DNA from: JBKHHU01 sp046539045 | Lineage (GTDB): Bacteria > Planctomycetota > Phycisphaerae > SM23-33 | Length of the DNA stretch: 47,432 bases | Direction: 5' to 3' | NCBI GenBank assembly: GCA_046539045.1 | Contig: JBKHHU010000004.1 | Span: 1 to 47,432 of the forward strand | In this document: one piece after another, positions 7,369 through 13,752 of the stretch | Numbering within the stretch: the stretch's first letter is position 1 | Layout: each line of letters begins with the position of its first letter | Translations under genes and position numbers: made by a program | Notes under the pieces: model-generated | Database searches by the model: none | Seen by the model: only the letters and a program-made list of their open reading frames with translations | Told to the model about the DNA's origin: nothing

Positions 7369-8541
7369 ATGACTATCCAACGAGACATCGGCCCCAGGCT
7401 CGCAGAACTGGCGGCACATTTCCCTGCCATTACCTTGACCGGTCCTCGCCAGAGCGGCAAATCGACCCTCTGCAGGATGGCGTTTCCCAAGCATGCTTAC
7501 GCCAACCTGGAATTGCCGGATATCCGAAGCTTCGCCCAGGAGGATCCGCGAGGTTTCCTTGCGCAGTTTGATGATGGCGTTATTCTGGACGAAATCCAGC
7601 GGGTCCCTGACTTGGTCTCCTATCTACAGGGATTGATTGATCAGGACTCCGGGCCAGGCCGGTGGATTCTGACTGGTTCGCAGAACCTCGCGTTGCTCGA
7701 ATCGGTCAACCAGTCGCTTGCCGGAAGAACGGCTGTTCTACATCTTCTGCCTCTGGTACGAAGCGAAGTACTGCGGTTCGAAGACTACTCCGGTGGGCTT
7801 GAGAAGGCCATACTCTCGGGTGGGTATCCCAGAATATACGATCAGCATTTGCCTCCGTCTGAGTGGCTGGCGTCTTATATCGCCACCTACATCGAGCGGG
7901 ATGTACGGATGATATCCAACATCGGCGACCTGACGACATTCCAGCGGTTCGTGGAACTCTGCGCCGGCAGGACATCCCAGTTGCTGAACTTTTCCCGTCT
8001 TGCCGGCGATTGTGGTATCTCCCAGCCGACTGCGAAGGCATGGTTCAGTATTCTCGAAGCGAGCTTCATCGCGTTCCGCGTTCCGTCTTTCAGCAGCAAC
8101 ATTCGCAAGCGACTCGTGAAGATGCCCAAGATGCACTTCTATGATACCGGGCTGGCCTGTCGACTGCTTGGGATACGTACGACGGATCAGCTTCGGAGCC
8201 ACCCACTTCGGGGGCCGCTGTTCGAGACCTGGGTTGTCTCGGAGATCGCCAAACACCGGAGCAATACCGGTACGGGAGGCGGTCTCTATCACTATCGCGA
8301 TCAGAACGGCTTGGAAACCGACCTGATCATTGAGCACCCGGACCGGTTGACGCTCGTCGAGGCGAAAGCGGCGCAGACACCGAACTCAAGTCTACTGGAC
8401 GGCGTTCGCCGCGTTCGTAATGCCCTTCAGCGACATCGCCACTGCCAGGTCATCGTCGCGTATGGCGGAGAGGCCGAACAGAAGCGATCCGATGCCGTTC
8501 TTGCGCCTTGGTCGGACCTCCACAAGCTTACATGGTCCTGA
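7369..8541 (+). CDS. AAA_14/DUF4143 family ATPase
   Basis: 390 aa. Walker A GPRQSGKST (25-33) and Walker B VILDEIQRVPD (D74, E75) belong to the AAA_14 domain. The C-terminal DUF4143 part has a PD-(D/E)xK-like signature (ETDLIIEHPDRLTLVEAKAA, with Asp and Glu-x-Lys). Such proteins are widespread in bacteria and archaea, often patchily distributed and horizontally moved; their cellular role is unproven. I start at ATG 7369 rather than TTG 7360 because the -10 box ends at 7360. No Shine-Dalgarno sequence precedes it. Confidence 0.93.
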   Translation: MTIQRDIGPRLAELAAHFPAITLTGPRQSGKSTLCRMAFPKHAYANLELPDIRSFAQEDPRGFLAQFDDGVILDEIQRVPDLVSYLQGLIDQDSGPGRWILTGSQNLALLESVNQSLAGRTAVLHLLPLVRSEVLRFEDYSGGLEKAILSGGYPRIYDQHLPPSEWLASYIATYIERDVRMISNIGDLTTFQRFVELCAGRTSQLLNFSRLAGDCGISQPTAKAWFSILEASFIAFRVPSFSSNIRKRLVKMPKMHFYDTGLACRLLGIRTTDQLRSHPLRGPLFETWVVSEIAKHRSNTGTGGGLYHYRDQNGLETDLIIEHPDRLTLVEAKAAQTPNSSLLDGVRRVRNALQRHRHCQVIVAYGGEAEQKRSDAVLAPWSDLHKLTWS

Positions 8542-8721
8542 GGCCGTCTTTGCCGGCCAATTGACAGACCCGCCGCCATAGCCCATTTCCCGTGCCTCCT
8601 GTCCGCGATAGCTGGTCGTCCATTCCCTGCCCAAACACAAGACCCCCAACCAGAAACTTCCAAATTTTTCCCGTCCACCATTTCTGGTGCTGCACCCGGT
8701 CCGCAAGGGCTATCAGGAGGG

Positions 8722-8744
8722 GGTATGACCGGGCCTGTCATACC
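8722..8744. repeat. TATGAC dyad element, copy 1
   Basis: GGTATGAC-N7-GTCATACC is a perfect 8-bp inverted repeat. The bases from 8724 match 8771-8791 closely (differences only in the spacer). The repeat period is 47 bp, between four and five helical turns. Confidence 0.7.
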
Positions 8745-8770
8745 GTATAAGTCCCTAACGTGAAAAAGGC

Positions 8771-8791
8771 TATGACCGAACCTGTCATACC
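8771..8791. repeat. TATGAC dyad element, copy 2
   Basis: TATGAC-N7-GTCATA, the second copy. It lies about 90 bp before the small membrane-protein gene at 8878, so the pair could be an operator for a dimeric regulator; it could equally be a dispersed hairpin element. Confidence 0.6.
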
Positions 8792-8877
8792 CCCGTGCGA
8801 TACTTCCATGGCAGAAGGGCAGCAGCGGAGTCTGCCCGGCGACGACAACTCACATGGTGGGGAAAGGAGAGACGGAC

Positions 8878-9066
8878 ATGGAACTGAACGTGGAAATCGT
8901 CAAGACCGTGATTCACGGGATCGTGTGGATTGTGGCGCTGGTCGTTCTCGGACGGCTTGGCATGTTCATCGCGACAAAGTACTTCGCCGGCAGAAGTTCC
9001 GGTATGGAGAGACGACACCGCCAGGACGACAGCGCCTCCCGGGCGCTGAATGACATGAAAGAATGA
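8878..9066 (+). CDS. Small single-pass membrane protein, unknown
   Basis: 62 aa. One transmembrane helix (about 10-33, TVIHGIVWIVALVVLGRLGM) followed by a polar, charged C-terminal tail. AGGAG sits nine bases before ATG 8878, which supports this start over the upstream in-frame ATG 8854. No family is recognised. It shares direction with the unknown gene at 9213, but a hairpin lies between them. Confidence 0.65.
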   Translation: MELNVEIVKTVIHGIVWIVALVVLGRLGMFIATKYFAGRSSGMERRHRQDDSASRALNDMKE

Positions 9067-9148
9067 TCGACGGTCGGAGGGGAAATTCGATTGGGTGACT
9101 GCAGCGGATTCTGGGAGGACAGGAGGGCAGGAGGGGGTATCGACCGGT

Positions 9149-9175
9149 CCGGCCCGTCGAAGTTGGACGGGCCGG
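9149..9175 (+). terminator. Hairpin with 10-bp perfect stem
   Basis: CCGGCCCGTC (9149-9158) pairs with GACGGGCCGG (9166-9175), loop of seven. No T tract follows. It lies between two small plus-strand genes and could be a terminator or an mRNA stabiliser. Confidence 0.5.
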
Positions 9176-9212
9176 CCGGAATAACTTCGTACCCGTAGAG
9201 GAGATGTACAAA

Positions 9213-9476
9213 GTGAACACGATGAACAGTAGAGGCATCCATTCGGTGAAGGTGGAGTATCTGGAAACCGCCGATCAGCCCCGTCCTCGAAGGGCGATGA
9301 TCCGGTTCCAGGGCGGATGCGAGATCGCGGTCGAGTACTGCGGCCGGGGCGTGCAGGTTCGGTTGAGCACACCGCATCAGTCCGTGATGCTTCTGGAGGA
9401 GGCGCCAAGCGGAGATTTCTGCCGCGCGGTAAATCTGTTGCGGCTGCACATCCCCGACCGCCGACCGGGAGTGTGA
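9213..9476 (+). CDS. Hypothetical small protein
   Basis: 87 aa from GTG 9213. GAGGAG ends at 9203, nine bases before this GTG; ATG 9204 directly abuts it and ATG 9222 is too far. The sequence alternates beta-like segments (VKVEYLETAD, MIRFQGGCEIAVEYCGRGVQ) with two cysteines and no signal or membrane segment. It looks like a small cytoplasmic beta-rich protein. No family is recognised. Confidence 0.5.
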   Translation: MNTMNSRGIHSVKVEYLETADQPRPRRAMIRFQGGCEIAVEYCGRGVQVRLSTPHQSVMLLEEAPSGDFCRAVNLLRLHIPDRRPGV

Positions 9477-9488
9477 TGCGGTGGTCGG

Positions 9489-9516
9489 TTGAGTGGCCAA
9501 GGCGGCTGCGTATCAT
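9489..9516 (+). promoter_or_regulatory. Possible promoter of the hydroxyacid dehydrogenase
   Basis: TTGAGT (9489-9494), 16-bp spacer, TATCAT (9511-9516). Matches are 4/6 and 5/6. It lies 41 bases before the start codon. No Rex-type site (TTGTGA dyad) is visible here, unlike adhE. Confidence 0.35.
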
Positions 9517-9557
9517 TATTAGACAAAGCCGCAACCCATTAGACCGGGAGCGAACGA

Positions 9558-10571
9558 ATGAAGATTGTTGTCTTTGAATTGGAAGATTGGGAAAAAGAGA
9601 GCTTTTCGGGCCTGCAGGACGGTCACGACCTGGAACTGCTGAGCGAGCCGCTCACCCGGAAAAAGGCCTCCGAGCATGCCGACGCGGATGTGATTTCCAC
9701 ATTCATCTATTCCTCCCTGGACGCAAAGGTCCTGGAGCAACTGGACAATCTCAAGCTCATCGCCACCCGGTCCACCGGATTCGATCACATTGATCTGGAC
9801 CACTGCAACCAGCGCAATATCGCCGTCTGCAATGTCCCCGAATACGGCGACAACACCGTCGCAGAGCACGTGTTCGGACTGCTGCTGACGATCAGCCACA
9901 ACCTGTATGAAGCGATCGACCGCACCCGCAAGGGCGATTTCAGCATGGCGGGATTGCAGGGTTTCGACCTGCAGGACCAGACGCTGGGGGTGATCGGTAC
10001 CGGTTCGATCGGCCTGCACGCGGTGAAGATCGCCAAGGGCTTCGGGATGAACGTCCTCGCCTTCGACGTGAAGCCCAATGAGGAGGCAGCGAAGGAACTG
10101 GGATACGAGTATCGCGAAATGGACGATCTGCTGGCCGAGTCCGACGTGATCACCATCCACGTCCCGGGCAATAAAATGACCCGTCACCTCATCTCGCGCG
10201 AGCAGTTCCAGAAGATGAAGCCCGGGTCGGTGCTGATCAACACCTCCCGCGGAAACGTGGTGGACAACCAGGCGCTGGTCCGCGCGATTTCCGAAGGCAA
10301 TGTCTCCGCCGCCGGCTTGGACGTGCTGCCGGAAGAACCGGTCATCCGCGAGGAGGCCGAACTGCTCCGCAGCGTCTACCGCGAGGAGCACGACCTGCGG
10401 AACCTGCTGGCCGGTCACGTACTCATGCGTCTGCGGAACGTCGTGGTTACGCCTCACAGCGCCTTCAACACCCGTCAGGCCGTCCAGCGGATTCTCGACA
10501 CCACCGTCGAGAACATCGAGAGCTTCGCCAAGGGCGAGCCCCAGAACCAGGTGAACGAAGAAGAAGCCTGA
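9558..10571 (+). CDS. D-2-hydroxyacid dehydrogenase, probably D-lactate dehydrogenase
   Basis: 337 aa, normal length for the family. NAD-binding GTGSIG (147-152), catalytic Arg231 (NTSRGNVVD), a Glu in DVLPEEP (E259/E260) and His300 (TPHSAFNT) are all present. The N terminus and the EYGDNTVAEHVFGLLLT segment resemble the LdhA subgroup. It would interconvert pyruvate and D-lactate with NADH, though related 2-oxoacids cannot be excluded. GGGAG lies upstream of ATG 9558. Together with AdhE and Rex at 40-43 kb it suggests fermentative NADH disposal. Confidence 0.88.
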   Translation: MKIVVFELEDWEKESFSGLQDGHDLELLSEPLTRKKASEHADADVISTFIYSSLDAKVLEQLDNLKLIATRSTGFDHIDLDHCNQRNIAVCNVPEYGDNTVAEHVFGLLLTISHNLYEAIDRTRKGDFSMAGLQGFDLQDQTLGVIGTGSIGLHAVKIAKGFGMNVLAFDVKPNEEAAKELGYEYREMDDLLAESDVITIHVPGNKMTRHLISREQFQKMKPGSVLINTSRGNVVDNQALVRAISEGNVSAAGLDVLPEEPVIREEAELLRSVYREEHDLRNLLAGHVLMRLRNVVVTPHSAFNTRQAVQRILDTTVENIESFAKGEPQNQVNEEEA

Positions 10572-10692
10572 GTTCTCTTCCCACCCCACGTGCATACTTC
10601 TGCTGTTTGCGATCGGGCTCGGTCCGGTGTTGCCAGAACCTGATCCGCGATCTATACTCGGCGCCGAGACCGGTTTCCAGCAGGGGAAGAAG

Positions 10693-11760
10693 ATGAACCA
10701 AGAGTCTGCCGTTGACATTCGCGGCGTCAAGAAGGTGTACAAGAGGAAAGTGCACGCCCTGGACGGGGTTGACCTCCGCGTCGGGCGCGGGGAAGTGTTC
10801 GGTCTGCTCGGACCCAACGGGGCGGGCAAAAGCACTCTTGTGAAGATCCTGATGACCATCGTCCGGCCAACCCATGCCAGCGGCACGCTGCTCGGGCGGA
10901 AGATCGGGCACAAGCCCACGCTGGCCAGGGTCGGATACCTGCCCGAAAACCATCGGTTCCCACCGTACCTGACGGGCAGGCAGGCCATGCACTACTACGG
11001 GGCACTGGCCAAGGTGCCATTCGGGGAAGCCCGCAAACGCACAGAAGAGCTTCTGGGGCGGGTGAAGATGGCCGGGGCTGCCGACCGGAAGGTGTCGACC
11101 TATTCCAAAGGCATGCAGCAGCGGGTGGGTCTGGCCCAGGCGCTGATCAACGACCCGGACCTGGTCATCCTCGATGAACCGACCGACGGGCTCGACCCGG
11201 TCGGCAGGCACGCGGTCAAGGACCTGCTGGATGAGCTTCGCGGGCGGGGCAAGACGATCTTCATCAACTCGCACCTGCTGGGCGAGGTCGAGCAGGTCTG
11301 CGACAACGTAGCTATCCTCGTGGACGGAAAGATCATCACCCGCGGGCAGCTGGACGAGCTGCGGGGCACCAGCCTCTACTATGAGGTGGATCTCCTGCCC
11401 GATGGGCACGAGGCGAGCCCTTCGGAAGAACTCGCGCGGGCGCTGGACTGCCGGTGGAAACAGGCGGGCAAGAGCATGGGGCCGATCGATCTTCAGAAAG
11501 CAACCGCTGGGGAAGTGCAAGCTGCAACCCTCGCAGGCGGGTTGCGTGCGGAACTGGAAGGCAGCACGCTCCGACTCGATACCGAAGACGTCAAGCAGAT
11601 CCAGCCGCTGCTGGACCGCGTGCGAGATCACGGATTGCTGATCAACAGGGTCCAGCCGCGGAAGCCGACCCTGGAGGAACTGTTCATGAAGGCGGTGGGC
11701 CCCGGCGAGAGGTCGACAACATCCGCCCCCGCCGCCGCACAGCAGGGGGAAACGGTATGA
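10693..11760 (+). CDS. ABC transporter ATP-binding protein
   Basis: 355 aa. Walker A GPNGAGKST (40-48), signature YSKGMQQR (137-144; SKG in place of SGG), Walker B LVILDEPTDGLDP (157-169). The length exceeds a bare ATPase domain: about 110 extra C-terminal residues occur, as in many CcmA/DrrA-type exporters. GGGGAAGAAG precedes ATG 10693. It overlaps the permease gene by ATGA, so the two are translated together as one transporter. The substrate is not deducible. Confidence 0.93.
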   Translation: MNQESAVDIRGVKKVYKRKVHALDGVDLRVGRGEVFGLLGPNGAGKSTLVKILMTIVRPTHASGTLLGRKIGHKPTLARVGYLPENHRFPPYLTGRQAMHYYGALAKVPFGEARKRTEELLGRVKMAGAADRKVSTYSKGMQQRVGLAQALINDPDLVILDEPTDGLDPVGRHAVKDLLDELRGRGKTIFINSHLLGEVEQVCDNVAILVDGKIITRGQLDELRGTSLYYEVDLLPDGHEASPSEELARALDCRWKQAGKSMGPIDLQKATAGEVQAATLAGGLRAELEGSTLRLDTEDVKQIQPLLDRVRDHGLLINRVQPRKPTLEELFMKAVGPGERSTTSAPAAAQQGETV

Positions 11761-12929
11761 TCCAGACATTCGCCATTCTCTACGATGCGTACCGTCGACT
11801 GCGGGCCAACGCCATTTTCTACGTTGTGCTCGGAATCAGCCTGCTCGTGGTTGCGGTGTTTGCGCTGATCGGCGTGGACGAGGAAGGAATCCATTTTCTC
11901 AAGTGGACCTGGCCGGAGCGGACGACCCCGGAGGAGTTCTATCTGGGCGTGTTCAACGCCTACGGGGTTCAGGTGTGGTTGACGTGGGTCGCGGCGATTC
12001 TGGCGCTGATTTCCACGGCATTCATCTTCCCCGGTTTGATCAAGGGCGGATCGGTATCGATGGTTCTGTCCAAGCCGATCAGCCGACTGCGACTGTTCCT
12101 GACGCAGTACGTCGCCGGATTGATGTTCGTGTTCGTTCAGGTGGGGCTGTTCTGCATCGCGGGTTTTCTGGTGCTCGGGCTCCGCGGCGGGGTCTGGTCG
12201 TGGAAAGTCTTCCTGGCTGTGCCGATCGTGTTGCTGATGTTCAGCTACCTGTACTCGGTGCTGGTGCTTCTGGGCGTGTGGACGCGGAGCACGGTAGCCA
12301 GTCTGCTGCTGACGCTGGTGTTCTGGTTTGTCCTGTTCGCGGCGGTTTCCACCCAGACCTTCATGATGAGCCAAGAGGTGGTGATGCGCGACCGCGCCCG
12401 CCGGTACGAGCAGGCGATCGGTATGGTCGAGGCCGACATCCGCCGGTGGGAAGACCGGCAGGATCCGCCGTCGCCGGCCACCCCCGCTACCGAACCGGCA
12501 GCCGGGCAGCGTCGATTCACCGTCCGCAGGCGTCCGCCGATTCTCGGCCTGAGTCCGGCGGCCTCGCTGGAGGAGACGAGGAAGGTCCTTGCCCTGGCCC
12601 GGCAGCGATGGGAGGCGATGCGGAAAGAGGGCAAAAGCTACGGCGAGATCGCGGACATGATCGACCGCCTGCGAGGCCCGCTACCGAAGACCAGCGAGAC
12701 CAGCAACCTGCTGACACGCTATGTCAGCGACCAGCAGATGCGCAGCGACATCACCGGGTTCAGCGTGTACTCCGATCCGACACCGGAGGAGGAGCGGCAG
12801 TGGGGCATGGCAGTGGCGAGCCTGAAAGTGTACGGCGGCTCATGGTGGGAACTGGTGGGCAGTTCGCTCGCGTTTGAGGTAGTGATGGTCGCGCTGGCTG
12901 CGTGGGTCTTTTGCCGTCGGGACTACTGA
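11757..12929 (+). CDS. ABC-2 type permease
   Basis: 390 aa. A first helix (about 21-42), a cluster of helices at about 70-205 and a last helix at about 365-385 give six to seven segments. Between residues about 205 and 355 lies a long soluble loop rich in Arg/Glu with coiled-coil character (VVMRDRARRYEQAIGMVEAD). Such a large extracytoplasmic insert occurs in several ABC-2 permeases that work with DrrA-like ATPases. ATG 11757 overlaps the ATPase stop codon. The end overlaps the convergent minus-strand gene by 7 bp. Confidence 0.9.
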   Translation: MIQTFAILYDAYRRLRANAIFYVVLGISLLVVAVFALIGVDEEGIHFLKWTWPERTTPEEFYLGVFNAYGVQVWLTWVAAILALISTAFIFPGLIKGGSVSMVLSKPISRLRLFLTQYVAGLMFVFVQVGLFCIAGFLVLGLRGGVWSWKVFLAVPIVLLMFSYLYSVLVLLGVWTRSTVASLLLTLVFWFVLFAAVSTQTFMMSQEVVMRDRARRYEQAIGMVEADIRRWEDRQDPPSPATPATEPAAGQRRFTVRRRPPILGLSPAASLEETRKVLALARQRWEAMRKEGKSYGEIADMIDRLRGPLPKTSETSNLLTRYVSDQQMRSDITGFSVYSDPTPEEERQWGMAVASLKVYGGSWWELVGSSLAFEVVMVALAAWVFCRRDY

Positions 12930-13165
12930 CCGCGAGGCGAAGATACCGAGCGGCGGCTGGAATCGTCTTCCGCGTCTGCCTGCTGCTCATGTTCCTGCTC
13001 GTCGGTCAGGCGGTTGAGCTTCTCGGCCATGCGAGTGGTGGCGTTGCATTGGCCTGTACCGCACGAGCAACCGCCTTTACCGGACAGTGACCGCCAGTAT
13101 CGCCAGGCGACGAAAACGACGGCCGCTGCGATAACTGCTCCGACGATGATGTATTCCCAGACCAT
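12923..13165 (-). CDS. Cysteine-rich small membrane protein (FeoB-associated-like)
   Basis: 80 aa. One N-terminal transmembrane helix (MVWEYIIVGAVIAAAVVFVA), a short basic segment, then GKGGCSCGTGQC. This order matches the FeoB-associated Cys-rich membrane protein type, although no feoA/feoB lies nearby. A longer polar tail than usual follows (about 40 residues, rich in Glu, Gln, Ser). AGGAG precedes ATG 13165. The 3' end overlaps the permease gene on the opposite strand, so the tail is partly constrained by that gene. Confidence 0.7.
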   Translation of the reverse strand: MVWEYIIVGAVIAAAVVFVAWRYWRSLSGKGGCSCGTGQCNATTRMAEKLNRLTDEQEHEQQADAEDDSSRRSVSSPRGQ

Positions 13166-13506
13166 TGCTTTCTCCTGTCGCGTTGACCAGTATAAGTGGG
13201 CGCGGGTGCCGAATCCAAACCGATCTGTCCGGCAGGCAACTCAGACAGGGACGGGATATCCCGTTTTCTCGCATTTACCTTGCTGTCCTAAGCAATAGCG
13301 CGCCCCTGACTTCCGCCATGGCGGCCGGTCTGCTGCCGGCAGGTGATCCGCAATTTCTGCTTCTTTGCTATTGACTAACGCCAGCTTTCATGGAAACTTA
13401 AGATATAGGGACTATCCGGAACGCGACGGGTGTTCACCTTCTGTCGGGGCAGGTTCTTGAGGTAATCCGGAAAAATCCTAAAGTTTTACTGGAATAACTT
13501 TCGACG
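13166..13506. other. Intergenic region upstream of the small RNA candidate
   Basis: No open frame here looks coding. It contains a small GCCGG/CCGGC hairpin near 13325-13345 and AT-rich stretches at 13360-13410 and 13465-13520. Candidate -35/-10 pairs for the RNA are TTGAGG/TAAAGT (13457/13479) and TTTACT/TAGATA (13485/13507), both imperfect. Confidence 0.45.
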
Positions 13507-13518
13507 TAGATAAACAAT

Positions 13519-13631
13519 ACAAGAGTCCGCTGCAGCCCATAGCGACGCAGGCCTCCCTCCGCCTGCTAAACAGGGTTGTAGCTTTCGGGCGGTGCAAGGT
13601 CTCCCTCCACCTTGCCATCGCCCTTTTTTTT
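13519..13631 (+). ncRNA. Candidate small RNA with two CTCCCTCC hairpin loops
   Basis: Hairpin 1: GCAGGC (13547-13552), loop CTCCCTCC (13553-13560), GCCTGC (13561-13566). Hairpin 2: GCAAGGT (13594-13600), the same eight-base loop (13601-13608), ACCTTGC (13609-13615), extended by GGCG/CGCC, and followed by eight T (13624-13631). Hairpin 2 is thus an intrinsic terminator, and no plus-strand gene lies upstream for it to serve except across a minus-strand gene. CUCCCUCC loops are complementary to GGAGG Shine-Dalgarno sequences. Loop motifs of this kind mark the C-rich sRNAs of Staphylococcus and the alphaproteobacterial 'cuckoo' RNAs. The 5' end is a guess from a weak promoter. No known RNA family is recognised. 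Confidence 0.6.
13588..13631 (+). terminator. Intrinsic terminator of the small RNA
   Basis: Stem GGCG..GCAAGGT / ACCTTGC..CGCC with a C-rich loop, then T8 at 13624-13631. It is the clearest rho-independent terminator in the window. Confidence 0.8.
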
Positions 13632-13658
13632 GCGCTCATGCTGTCAAGGCGCGAGAAA

Positions 13659-13703
13659 GGGGACAGGCACCCGCGCGACGCTGCCGCTCCGGTGCCTGTC
13701 CCC
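13659..13703. repeat. REP-like hairpin with GGGGACAGGCACC ends
   Basis: GGGGACAGGCACC (13659-13671) and GGTGCCTGTCCCC (13691-13703) are a perfect 13-bp inverted repeat around 19 bases. This end sequence is typical of hairpins moved by REP-associated tyrosine (IS200-like) transposases in many GC-rich genomes. No transposase is in the window. A second small hairpin, CCCGCC-AA-GGCGGG, is at 13720-13733. Confidence 0.7.
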
Positions 13704-13752
13704 ACTTATTCAAGAGACGCCCGCCAAGGCGGGTTCAGTTTTCAGGAACCGC

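Larger units (their letters stand above)
8542..8877. other. Intergenic region with paired dyads
   Basis: No gene is supported in most of it. It holds two related dyad elements (8722-8744 and 8771-8791) and an A/T stretch near 8660. It leads into a small membrane-protein gene. Confidence 0.5.

Noticed and set aside
8722..8791. CRISPR-like repeat-spacer pattern.
   Set aside because: Only two copies, a 26-bp interval and no cas genes.
9477..9557. Possible Rex site in front of the D-lactate dehydrogenase gene.
   Set aside because: No TTGTGA or TCACAA half site is present.
12923..13165. Assignment of the Cys-rich peptide to an iron-uptake operon.
   Set aside because: No feoA or feoB gene lies in the window, so only the resemblance is noted.
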